Shown piece after piece: positions 1 to 7,140 of a stretch of DNA of 16,855 bases. The DNA is from CALGSZ01 sp042408955. GTDB lineage: Bacteria > Chloroflexota > Chloroflexia > Thermomicrobiales > UBA6265. Within the stretch, counting starts at the first letter, position 1. Every line of letters starts with the position of its first letter. The translations under genes were made by a program, and so were the position numbers. The notes beneath the pieces were generated by a model. That model was not told where the DNA came from. It saw only the letters and a program-made list of their open reading frames with translations, and ran no database searches. The DNA lies in NCBI GenBank assembly GCA_042408955.1, contig JBHOQQ010000091.1, positions 1 to 16,855 on the forward strand, read 5' to 3'.

Positions 1-69
1 GATATCAAACTCAACCTCGGTCTCCCATCGGGTCATCCAGCGCTCAAGGGCAAACGTCTCGATTCTCAC
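1..69 (-). CDS. N-terminus of a PLP-dependent aminotransferase (partial, runs off left edge)
   Basis: Reading leftward from a GTG at 69-67 gives 23 codons with no stop to the window edge. The peptide begins MRIETFALERWMTRWETE. This resembles the opening of class I/II aminotransferases of the capreomycidine synthase/aspartate aminotransferase-like group, which often start with a K/R-x-x-x-F-x-LERW pattern. A GGGAG lies about 9 bases upstream of the GTG on the minus strand. No catalytic lysine or PLP site is visible because only the first residues are present, so the substrate cannot be given. The call rests on a short N-terminal resemblance recalled from the family. An ATG at codon 12 is an alternative start but has no better ribosome binding site. 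The gene follows DUF4342 on the same strand with a 154-base gap. Confidence 0.5.
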   Translation of the reverse strand, partial: MRIETFALERWMTRWETEVEFDI

Positions 70-121
70 GCGATGTCGCTCCCTCTCTCTGGCGGGTATC
101 GCGGCAGGAATACCGCGCTCA

Positions 122-203
122 GGGGCGGATGATGTCGGAGCAAGGCCGAGGCGTCAAGGGGGAAGGGCGGAAGAGCACCAGCCATCCCACGCTCATCCGC
201 CCC
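122..203 (-). promoter_or_regulatory. 11-bp perfect inverted repeat in the leader of the leftward aminotransferase gene
   Basis: Positions 122-132 (GGGGCGGATGA) and 193-203 (TCATCCGCCCC) are perfect reverse complements, separated by 60 bases. They lie between DUF4342 and the leftward gene start at 69, so on the minus strand they could close a structured 5' leader of about 80 nucleotides. I looked for T-box, SAM and similar riboswitch signatures by eye and recognised none. It could also be a paired protein-binding site or chance in GC-rich DNA. Confidence 0.3.
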
Positions 204-223
204 ACGATGATGAGGAGATAACA

Positions 224-547
224 CTACGCGGATGGCTGCGCGCTTTCCCCTGTCATTTCCGTCGTTGGCGGTAGCGCGGTTTCGGCCGCGGGCTTGCCTG
301 CCTGTTCGACGCGTTCGACTTCGATGGAGCAATCGGTGAGAAACGCGGCAACCGCGCCAACCGCGGCGAGCCAGGGCGCTAACAAGACGCCGACGGCACC
401 CACGGTGACAGGAAACTCGACGACAATGCGATCACCCTGCTTGATAACGACACGGCGGACGTTGCCCTCGTGTATCAGCTCCTTGACCTTATCGAGGATT
501 TGGCCGCCCTGTACCTTGAAGATCTCCTTCGTAATTTTGTCAGTCAT
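224..547 (-). CDS. DUF4342 domain protein
   Basis: This 107-residue protein has the DUF4342 pattern. An N-terminal segment starts MTDKITKEIFKVQGGQI and is followed by KVKELIHEGNVRRVVIKQG. Then come a basic/beta stretch, a hydrophobic segment at about residues 47-69 (VGVLLAPWLAAVGAVAAFL) and CSIEVER. The C-terminal tail is rich in Ala, Pro, Thr and Glu and looks disordered. The biochemical function of DUF4342 is unknown. The hydrophobic core could be a membrane-associating helix, but this is not proven. The start at 547 is chosen over an upstream in-frame ATG at 598 because GAGGAGGA lies just before it and similarity begins there. It is divergent from the protease operon across a 272-base gap, so the two could share a control region; that link is inferred from position only. 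Confidence 0.8.
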   Translation of the reverse strand: MTDKITKEIFKVQGGQILDKVKELIHEGNVRRVVIKQGDRIVVEFPVTVGAVGVLLAPWLAAVGAVAAFLTDCSIEVERVEQAGKPAAETALPPTTEMTGESAQPSA

Positions 548-819
548 GACTTCCTCCTCGTCACCTTCACCCAGTGTGCGATCGCGTCTCCTGCTCACGC
601 TAGGTGAACGCTTGCCACAGGCGCATCGGTTTTCTCTAGAGCGGTGTCACAAAATCATCACACCTCCTTGGGACAAGGCGGCGCCGGGGACCTCCCCGCT
701 TGGCTAGGCGGTTCACTCCTCACGTGGGTGATGGCGGCGCCACGGCGGCACATTACGCTCTCCGTAGCTGCCAACAACGAATGGCAGGCGATTGCTTCAA
801 TCGCAGAAGGGAGCACACC
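548..819. other. Divergent intergenic region between DUF4342 and the protease operon
   Basis: This 272-base gap must carry the start signals for both directions. A short hairpin (CCTTG-GGA-CAAGG) lies near 665-677. I could not identify a convincing -35/-10 pair on either strand and no tRNA fold was found. An open frame extends from a TTG at 700 into the protease gene, but it lacks a ribosome binding site and adds no recognisable domain. Confidence 0.4.
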
Positions 820-1755
820 GTGAGCGAGCCGACACAGGAAACCGCAACTGGAATTTTAGCACGATTATCTGACGAGCTGGCGACGGCCGTTGAGCGCGCG
901 GCCGCTGGCACCGTTGCCGTGTTCGCTCGGACACGATTGCCAGCGACTGGCATCATCTGGAGGAGTGATGGGCTGATTGTCACGGCACACCACGTCATCG
1001 AGCAGCCAGAGGACATCACAGTCGGGCTGCCGGATGGCCAAACCGTGAAGGCGGAGCTTGTGGGACGAGATCCCGGCACCGACATCGCACTGCTTCGGGC
1101 GCAGGTCTCAGGGCTTGTTCCCGCCGCGCGCTCCAATGCGCCGGTCCGTCCCGGTCATCTGGTCTTGGCGATCGGCAAGCCGGGCACGAGTGGAGCGATG
1201 GCGTCGTTTGGCGTGGTGAGCGCGACTGGCGGTACCTGGCGAACACACCGGGGCACCTCGGTCGAGGGATTTATCCGCGCAGACGTCGCCATGCTGCCGG
1301 GATTCTCTGGTGGTCCTCTGGTGGATGGCGACGGGAACGTGGTGGGGATGAACACCTCGATGCTTGGCCGGGGCGGCGGCCTGACGATTCCCGTCGCGGC
1401 CATCGAGTCGGTCGTGGCGTCGCTGCTGGCCCACGGCAAAGTCCGCCGTGGCTACCTGGGTGTGGGCGCCCAAGCTGTAGGACTGAACCCCCGGCTGGCT
1501 CAGGCGCTCGGTCTCACGCAAGAGCGTGGCTTGGTCATTGTCAGTCTTGAGCCCGATGGGCCGGCCGAGCGGGATGGGCTGATGCTTGGCGACGTCATTG
1601 TCGCGATTGATCAGGTGCCAGTCACGAGTGTCGAAGAGCTACAGGATCGGCTGACTGGCGACGTTGTTGGCCGGGCCGTGCCCGTGCGAGTCATCCGGGG
1701 CGGCGTGGTGCACGATGTGCCGGTGACCGTGGGAGAGCGGGAGGCGCGCGGGTAG
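820..1755 (+). CDS. HtrA-like S1C serine protease with C-terminal PDZ domain (first of tandem pair)
   Basis: This is a 311-residue trypsin-fold protease of the DegP/HtrA (S1C) type. The start is GTG 820, preceded by GAAGGGAG at a spacing of about 7; an upstream frame to 700 has no such signal. The triad reads His58 (TAHHVI), Asp88 (GTDIAL) and Ser163 (GFSGGPL). The usual Asn before the catalytic Ser is Phe here. A PDZ domain occupies about residues 210-305 (GYLGVGAQAV, then a typical GLMLGDVIVAID motif). There is no signal peptide or membrane segment, so it appears cytoplasmic, unlike classical periplasmic HtrA. It lies 53 bases upstream of a related protease and is probably cotranscribed with it. 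Both share the GIIWRSDG motif before the catalytic His, which suggests duplication. Substrates are unknown. Confidence 0.88.
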   Translation: MSEPTQETATGILARLSDELATAVERAAAGTVAVFARTRLPATGIIWRSDGLIVTAHHVIEQPEDITVGLPDGQTVKAELVGRDPGTDIALLRAQVSGLVPAARSNAPVRPGHLVLAIGKPGTSGAMASFGVVSATGGTWRTHRGTSVEGFIRADVAMLPGFSGGPLVDGDGNVVGMNTSMLGRGGGLTIPVAAIESVVASLLAHGKVRRGYLGVGAQAVGLNPRLAQALGLTQERGLVIVSLEPDGPAERDGLMLGDVIVAIDQVPVTSVEELQDRLTGDVVGRAVPVRVIRGGVVHDVPVTVGEREARG

Positions 1756-1808
1756 CCGCGGTGTGCAGCTCCCTCGCGCTGGCTAAACGATGAAGGAAAC
1801 GAAAAGCC

Positions 1809-2705
1809 ATGGTCATGCAACTTGAGCAGAGCGTGATGGGTGAGACGCTTGCGGCGGAAATTGCGCAGATCGCCGAACGGGTCCGCCGGGCGGTGGTGGT
1901 CATCGACCGGCCCCATGGCAATGGCGCGGGAATCATCTGGCGGAGTGACGGAGGGATCGTCACGAACCGCCATGTGGTCGGACGCGCATCGCAGGTACAC
2001 GTGCGCCTGGCGGATGGCCGGCGCGCTGATGGGCGGGTTGTCGCCCGGCATCCGGAGCACGACCTCGCGGTTGTCCAAATTCCTCTGACGGGCTTACCAG
2101 CGGCGGAGGTGGGCGATTCGTCAACCGTGCGCCCTGGGCAACTCGCCATTGCCGTGGGCCATCCGTTCGGTTACCGGGATGCGGTTTCGGTCGGTGTGAT
2201 CGTGGCGGCCGGCCAGATTGCCACGAAACGCGGCCCACGTCCGGCCGACCTCTTGCAATCGGACGTGAAGCTTGCTCCTGGCAACTCCGGGGGACCGCTC
2301 CTTGATGCGTCAGGCCGGGTCATTGGCATCAACACGATGGTCGCGGGGCGCTTGTCGCTGGCTGTCCCAAGTCAGGTGGCAGAGCGATTCGTGCGGAGCA
2401 CTTGGCCAGGAGGGAGCGTCGCGTATATCGGCGTACGTGGGATGATCGTGGCGCTTGATCATCCACGGATGCCCGCGGGTCTACTGCTAACCGAGGTCAT
2501 CCCAGGATCGCCGGGAGACCGCGCCGGGCTGATGGTTGGGGACATCCTCGTGACGCTTGGTGATGTAACAGTAGTGGATCAGGAGTCGGTGCCCGCGGCG
2601 CTGCTGCGGCTGGCGCCAGGCCAACCCGTGGTAGTGCGCGTGTTGCGAGGCGGGGCACTGCGAGAGTTCATCGTGGTGCCGGCGGAGCGCGTGTGGTCAG
2701 GATGA
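1809..2705 (+). CDS. HtrA-like S1C serine protease with PDZ domain (second of tandem pair)
   Basis: This 298-residue S1C protease has triad residues His55 (TNRHVV), Asp85 (EHDLAV) and Ser160 in the canonical GNSGGPL. A single PDZ domain lies at about residues 205-296 (YIGVRG, then GLMVGDILVTLGDV). The start ATG 1809 follows AAGGA at about 11 bases; a second ATG two codons later is possible. As in the preceding protease there is no signal peptide or transmembrane helix. The pair share domain order but have diverged: the upstream protein has HHVI and GFSGG where this one has the consensus NRHVV and GNSGG. Its 3' end overlaps the downstream regulator gene, so the three genes probably form one operon. 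By family knowledge these enzymes degrade or cleave unfolded or regulatory proteins, with the PDZ domain binding C-termini or acting allosterically. The actual substrate is unknown. Confidence 0.88.
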   Translation: MVMQLEQSVMGETLAAEIAQIAERVRRAVVVIDRPHGNGAGIIWRSDGGIVTNRHVVGRASQVHVRLADGRRADGRVVARHPEHDLAVVQIPLTGLPAAEVGDSSTVRPGQLAIAVGHPFGYRDAVSVGVIVAAGQIATKRGPRPADLLQSDVKLAPGNSGGPLLDASGRVIGINTMVAGRLSLAVPSQVAERFVRSTWPGGSVAYIGVRGMIVALDHPRMPAGLLLTEVIPGSPGDRAGLMVGDILVTLGDVTVVDQESVPAALLRLAPGQPVVVRVLRGGALREFIVVPAERVWSG

Positions 2706-3385
2706 GCGATGACGCGGTGAGAGGAGCCACGCCAAACGCAGCGCCAGCGCGCCGCTCCCCGCTCCACGTGCTGGTGATCGCGGGATACCCGGCGGTGCGC
2801 GCGGGCTTGATCGCCTTGCTCTCGCAGGAGCCGGATCTTTCGCCAGTGAGCATGTCGCCTGAGCAGTGGGGTGCGCGGCGCACAGCGCTTGAGCCGCCAG
2901 ACGTGATCCTCGTTGATGCGCCGAGCCTTGGCCCAGAGGCTATCGCCGCGATCGAGGAGACCTACCAGGACATCCCAATCGTCTTCATCGGCGGAGATCC
3001 GGCCGTTGACGGACCTGGTCTGGGGTCAGCGCCAGTAGCATACCTGACACAGGACGTTGAAAGCGCAACGCTCGCTCTTGCCATCCGCGGCGTCGCAGCC
3101 GGGCTGATCGTCATCGAGCCAGCGCTCATCGGCGCGGCAACGCTCCGAGGCCAGGGCAGAATCAGTCCCGAAGCGACCATCGCCGGTGAACCGCTGACGG
3201 TCCGGGAACGCCAGGTACTGGAGCTCGTGGCGGCTGGCCTGCCGAATAAGACCATCGCCCGGCAGCTTGGAATCAGCGAGCACACGGTCAAATTCCACGT
3301 TGGTTCCGTGCTCGCGAAGCTCGGTGCGAGCAGCCGCACGGAGGCGGTGATGATCGCGACGCGGCGAGGATTGCTGCCTATCTAA
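2693..3385 (+). CDS. NarL/LuxR-type transcriptional regulator with degenerate receiver domain
   Basis: This 230-residue protein has a receiver-like domain (residues 24-150) and a LuxR helix-turn-helix (about 168-230). The DNA-binding domain is intact: LTVRERQVLELVAAG, then NKTIARQLGISEHTVKFHV. In the receiver, Asp75 (ILVDAP) sits where the phosphoacceptor belongs. However, the usual acidic pair at the end of strand 1 is Ala30-Gly31 (VIAGYP), the conserved Thr/Ser position looks like Gly100, and the conserved Lys is Gln120 (YLTQD). Magnesium binding and normal phosphorylation are therefore unlikely. The gene overlaps the second protease: GTG 2693 has GGAG at a spacing of 5, while ATG 2702 forms an ATGA overlap with the protease stop. 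Either start is possible, and translational coupling is likely. No histidine kinase is adjacent. Confidence 0.85.
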   Translation: MVRMSDDAVRGATPNAAPARRSPLHVLVIAGYPAVRAGLIALLSQEPDLSPVSMSPEQWGARRTALEPPDVILVDAPSLGPEAIAAIEETYQDIPIVFIGGDPAVDGPGLGSAPVAYLTQDVESATLALAIRGVAAGLIVIEPALIGAATLRGQGRISPEATIAGEPLTVRERQVLELVAAGLPNKTIARQLGISEHTVKFHVGSVLAKLGASSRTEAVMIATRRGLLPI

Positions 3386-3386
3386 C

Positions 3387-3415
3387 GCTTCTGCACGGCA
3401 ACCCGGTGCACGAGC
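3387..3415 (+). terminator. Possible terminator hairpin after the protease-regulator operon
   Basis: Two bases after the regulator stop, GCT-TC-TGCAC pairs with GTGCA-CG-AGC (arms 3387-3396 and 3406-3415). This gives 3 plus 5 base pairs flanking a 2x2 mismatch. No T-run follows, so it is only a weak candidate. Confidence 0.3.
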
Positions 3416-3450
3416 GGCCTCGGAAACCTTCCCCGCGGGCGGTCTTCAAG

Positions 3451-3456
3451 TACAAT
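3451..3456 (+). promoter_or_regulatory. Candidate -10 box (TACAAT) upstream of the glycosyltransferase gene
   Basis: TACAAT matches the sigma-70 -10 consensus at five of six positions. Transcription would begin near 3463, immediately before the GGAAGGGGG ribosome binding site at 3464. The expected -35 region (TTCCCC at 3429, spacing 16) is poor. Confidence 0.3.
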
Positions 3457-3476
3457 CGCTGCTGGAAGGGGGACTG

Positions 3477-3620
3477 GTGGCGGACGCTATGCCTGCGCCG
3501 CGGCCTCGTGACCCACGCTCCCTCAGCGGAGCGATCCCCTGGCAATGCCACCGGTGGGGTTACGCAGAGCTGAGGCTGCCCTTTCGGCGCGAGGCGCGAC
3601 GAGCGATGAAGGCCGCGTGA
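3477..3620 (+). CDS. Possible 47-residue upstream ORF coupled to the GT39 gene
   Basis: A GTG at 3477 follows a strong Shine-Dalgarno (GGAAGGGGG, 3464-3472). It opens a 47-codon frame starting MADAMPAPRPRDPRSLSG, rich in Arg and Pro, with no recognised domain. Its stop TGA (3618-3620) overlaps a GTG (3617-3619) that is in frame with the large glycosyltransferase, forming a GTGA junction typical of translational coupling. It may be a leader peptide or a small protein. It could also be chance, since the frame overlaps a possible longer N-terminus of the glycosyltransferase starting at ATG 3545. Confidence 0.35.
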   Translation: MADAMPAPRPRDPRSLSGAIPWQCHRWGYAELRLPFRREARRAMKAA

Positions 3621-6600
3621 TCCGGGAACGTACCGAGCTGCATGAGCAAGCGATGGCCGACGAGGCCGTGCTGGCGGAGCCCGCGCCATCGGTCGCCGCC
3701 CGCCCTGATGCCAACGACCACCTGGCACTTGACGAGGAGCATCACCCACGGCAATGGGTGCCTGCGGTGCTGCTCTCAATCGTCGCACTTGCCTTTCTGA
3801 TCCGTCTCACCAATGCGCAGCACCTTTCCTCGCACGTCGATGAGGCGGCAAGCATCATGGCGGCGCGGGAGGTTGCCGCCAAAGGTGTGCCGATCTTTCC
3901 GTCCGGCACGCTTTACCTGCAAGGTGCGACGCTGTCATATGTCCTTGCCCCCTTTGTCTGGGCTGGCTACGGGGACATTGAGCATCTGAGCACGCTGCGC
4001 TTCCCGAGCGTCATTGCCGGAACGCTGGCCGTCGTCGCAATGTTTCTGCTTGGACGGCTCGTGACAGGTAGTGCACTCGGAGGCTTGCTAGGCGCGCTGC
4101 TTTTGGCGCTCGATCCGACGAGCGCTCGTTGGAGCGCGTATGTACGGATGTATGCGCCGCTGCAGTTCCTTTCGCTGCTCTTGCTTTGGCTGTATTTCCG
4201 CGTCTTGTTCGAGCCACGGCGCCAGCTAGTCCGCGCGATGGTGGCGGTCTTTTGGCTGACGGTCTTTACCCATATTGCCGTGTTGCTCTTCTGGCCAGCG
4301 ATGGCCTTGGGCGCGCTGATCGTGCATGGACGGGCTCTGCGCGACCGCCGCCGAGACCTCAGCGTTGCACTCGGGGCCTGCCTTGGGGCGCCGTTCGTGC
4401 TCTTGTTGCTGAACCAGTTGATCGAGCCACCAGACAAGGCCGTCTCGGATACCTTGCCAGGCGTATCGTTTGTCGGAGATTACTTTGTCGCGCTCGACCA
4501 GATCGTTCATCCCAATATCCAATCGTGGCTGATGCTGTTCCGGCGGACTGCGCTCGCCGGAGTGATGCCGACGGTCATCGTGGGAGTCTCGGCGCTCTTG
4601 ATGGGGCGCTACTTGCTCGGCTCGGCCAATCTCCGTGGAGAATCGGCGCGGCGCCTGATGACCGGGCTCATCCTTCTGCTGTACTGGCTGCCCGTTGGGC
4701 TTGTGGCAGGATTCACCTCCGGCTCCGAGGAGCGGTACCTCCTGCACGTGCATCCGCTCGCTTTCTTGCTCGTCGTGATGCTCTTCGCGGAACTAGTTGG
4801 CTGGCGGCTCATGCCGACAATATCCACGACAGCGTATGCCACGGCAACCGCGTCGCTGGCGGAGAGCGCGGTGGCGCCAGAAGCCTCCCCGCCTTGGCTG
4901 CCCGCGCCGGTCGCCGTGGCACAGGCGCAGCGCCGTCTCTCAGCGATTCGCTTGACGCGCCCAGTCACCCTGACGCTGGCGGCTGGCATTGTCACGCTTG
5001 GCGCCGCGCTGCGTGTCTATCACCTTTTCCACTTGAGTCTCTGGCTTGATGAGGGATTCACGGTGCTCTATTCGCGCCTGCCGTGGTCTTCCGTGCTGGG
5101 ACTCAATGGCTTCTACAGCCCGCACCCACCGCTCTTTTTCTCGCTGGTCAAAGCCGTGGCGGCGATCACGTCAGATGCCGTCGCGGGCCGGCTCATCAGT
5201 GTCACGGCAGCGATCGCCACCTTGCCGGTGTTTTACGCGCTCGCGACGCGCCTGCTCGACCGGCGCAGCGCGCTGGTTGCGACCGGGGTGCTGGCCGTGT
5301 CGCCGCTGCATGTCTACTACGCGCAAGAGGCACGCATGTATGCGCTGCTGGTGCTGCTCATTGCGATAACCTATCTGGCACTGGTCTTGTACTGGCAGCA
5401 GCCCGCCTGGCGCTGGGCAGTGCTGTACGGCATCGCTGGTGCCCTGGCGATGTACACCGATTACAGCGCGGTGTATGCCCTGGTGCCGCAAGTGGTGCCG
5501 CTGGCACTGATCATTCATCGGCAGGGCAAGCAGGCACGGCCAGTGGGGCTGGCAATCGTTGCGGCAGCGATTGCCTATGTGCCCTGGCTACCACAAGTGC
5601 TGGCAACGGTGAATTCGGCCAACGAGGAGACTCGGCGGGAGACGTACCTCGGCGTCGCACCTGGACGGGTTGCCACGGCGCTCCTCTCGATCGCTGGCAT
5701 TGCCGGTGATGGCTCCTACTTCCGCGGAAGCAGCATGGCACCATGGAATCGAGCGCCGCAGTTGCGCGTGATCCTGCTGGCGGCCGTCGTGGCTGTCCTG
5801 GTGGCCGGCATCGCGGCACTGTGGCGGCAGCGGCGTCGCGGTCTGGTGATCGCTGGGTGTCTCTCGGCGGGAACCGTGCTCGTTGCGGTCTGGATCAGCT
5901 TAATTAGCCCTGGATTTGCCGAGCGGACCGTGCTGGCAGCGACCCTGGGCTGGGCGCTTCTGGCCGGCGCGGCGGTGAGCGCCGAAGCGCGGCGGAATTG
6001 GCTCCTCGTCGCGTCGTGGAGCCTGGCTGTCGTGCTTCTGGGCGCAGTCAGCACGGTTGGGGCCATCTTCACCGGAGCGCACAAGCAGGAGTGGCGCACG
6101 GCCGCCGCCGATGTGGCAACCATCGCGCCGCTTGGGATGCCGCTTGTCACGTATTCGTACGGTGCGGTTGCCAATACCCTTATTGATGTCTACCAGCCTG
6201 GCCTGGTCGATCACATTCCACTCGTCACCATTCGTGATGGTGCACTGGAAAATCTCTTGTCAAATGGCGTGTTGCCAGCGGTGGGGCTCACGCGGCAGGA
6301 TCTGGCGGCTGGCAAGCTTGCTGAAGCCTTGCCGGCCAGCGATCCGTCCTACGATGTCGTTTGGTATCTCTATCCACCACGAACGGGCGAGCGCGAGGTG
6401 CACGCGGCGTTTCAGGCCGCTGGCTACATCCGTATCTACCGGAAACTCTATGACGACCCGCGCTATCGCATCTGGCTGGATCTCTACGCGCGGCCGGGCG
6501 CTCGTATTGGTACGGAGATCCCGGTTAACGGCCAGTTCCTCGATGACGCAAGAGGTTGGGCGCGGCCAGATCAGGGCGTGGCGCTCACTCCGGACGGCGA

Positions 6601-6961
6601 GGGCAACGTGCTGACCGTGAGCAACACCGCGCGGCTCGGAACCACGGTGATGCGTGATCTGCCTGCTCGCGGCGAGGGCGTCTACACCCTCGTGGCTGAG
6701 ACGCAAACCAGCTTGCCTGCCAACATGGTGCAGATTGCGGTTGCCTGCTTGGATCAGGGCGGGGAAACCATCGCGACGTCCGCTTCCGAGGCACCAGCCA
6801 CGCCACCGCCCCCGGAGACATGGCTCGCGCGTCCCACCGCGGTCTGGTGTCCCAGCGAGACCGCCACGGTACGCATCAGCCTGACCAACTTGGGCATGGG
6901 GGACGTTGCATTCCGGAATATCTCCCTGTCATTTCTCCCGATTTCACGGGGTGAGCCGTAG
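3617..6961 (+). CDS. Tandem-module GT39/ArnT-like membrane glycosyltransferase with C-terminal soluble domain
   Basis: This protein of about 1114 residues contains two GT-C modules. Module 1 (about 47-400) has a first membrane helix, then HVDE (Asp75-Glu76) in the first outer loop and RMYA (177-180). Module 2 (about 445-820) has WLDE (Asp478-Glu479), HPP (503-505) and QEARMYA (570-576). The DE pair and R-M-Y motif recur in both, which supports an internal duplication. Each module has multiple hydrophobic helices. From about 822 to the end is a soluble, probably extracytoplasmic region, the last part beta-rich. By family, such enzymes move sugars from polyprenyl-phosphate donors to protein, lipid or glycan acceptors outside the membrane; the substrate here is unknown. 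The start is uncertain: GTG 3617 (AAGG upstream, coupled to a small ORF), ATG 3545 (GGAG 13 bases away) and ATG 3653 are all open. It converges with the YfhO gene pair. Confidence 0.85.
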   Translation: MIRERTELHEQAMADEAVLAEPAPSVAARPDANDHLALDEEHHPRQWVPAVLLSIVALAFLIRLTNAQHLSSHVDEAASIMAAREVAAKGVPIFPSGTLYLQGATLSYVLAPFVWAGYGDIEHLSTLRFPSVIAGTLAVVAMFLLGRLVTGSALGGLLGALLLALDPTSARWSAYVRMYAPLQFLSLLLLWLYFRVLFEPRRQLVRAMVAVFWLTVFTHIAVLLFWPAMALGALIVHGRALRDRRRDLSVALGACLGAPFVLLLLNQLIEPPDKAVSDTLPGVSFVGDYFVALDQIVHPNIQSWLMLFRRTALAGVMPTVIVGVSALLMGRYLLGSANLRGESARRLMTGLILLLYWLPVGLVAGFTSGSEERYLLHVHPLAFLLVVMLFAELVGWRLMPTISTTAYATATASLAESAVAPEASPPWLPAPVAVAQAQRRLSAIRLTRPVTLTLAAGIVTLGAALRVYHLFHLSLWLDEGFTVLYSRLPWSSVLGLNGFYSPHPPLFFSLVKAVAAITSDAVAGRLISVTAAIATLPVFYALATRLLDRRSALVATGVLAVSPLHVYYAQEARMYALLVLLIAITYLALVLYWQQPAWRWAVLYGIAGALAMYTDYSAVYALVPQVVPLALIIHRQGKQARPVGLAIVAAAIAYVPWLPQVLATVNSANEETRRETYLGVAPGRVATALLSIAGIAGDGSYFRGSSMAPWNRAPQLRVILLAAVVAVLVAGIAALWRQRRRGLVIAGCLSAGTVLVAVWISLISPGFAERTVLAATLGWALLAGAAVSAEARRNWLLVASWSLAVVLLGAVSTVGAIFTGAHKQEWRTAAADVATIAPLGMPLVTYSYGAVANTLIDVYQPGLVDHIPLVTIRDGALENLLSNGVLPAVGLTRQDLAAGKLAEALPASDPSYDVVWYLYPPRTGEREVHAAFQAAGYIRIYRKLYDDPRYRIWLDLYARPGARIGTEIPVNGQFLDDARGWARPDQGVALTPDGEGNVLTVSNTARLGTTVMRDLPARGEGVYTLVAETQTSLPANMVQIAVACLDQGGETIATSASEAPATPPPPETWLARPTAVWCPSETATVRISLTNLGMGDVAFRNISLSFLPISRGEP

Positions 6962-6974
6962 GCTGACTGTTCAG

Positions 6975-6995
6975 CGGTCATCCCGCGCGTGACCG
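6975..6995 (+). terminator. Possible hairpin terminator after the glycosyltransferase gene
   Basis: CGGTCA (6975-6980) pairs with TGACCG (6990-6995) around a 9-base loop, 13 bases after the stop codon. There is no following T-run, so intrinsic termination is uncertain. Confidence 0.3.
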
Positions 6996-7140
6996 TGGCG
7001 CGCTCTCACGTCCCAGTCCATCGCTACGTGCGGGAAGTGGCAATTCGCTAATGGTGTGCATGCATAGGTTCCGCCGTGTAGTTCTCCTTGATTCGTGCTC
7101 GTCCTTGCCAATCACGATTCCGCGGCGCAGCCACCCTCTT

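Noticed and set aside
66..332. 88-codon minus-strand frame overlapping the end of DUF4342
   Set aside because: It is out of frame with DUF4342, has no ribosome binding site, and is Arg/Pro-rich without similarity.
690..740. Sequence with GGTTCACTCC considered as a tRNA T-arm
   Set aside because: The flanking bases do not form a 5-bp T stem, and no acceptor or anticodon stem can be built around it.
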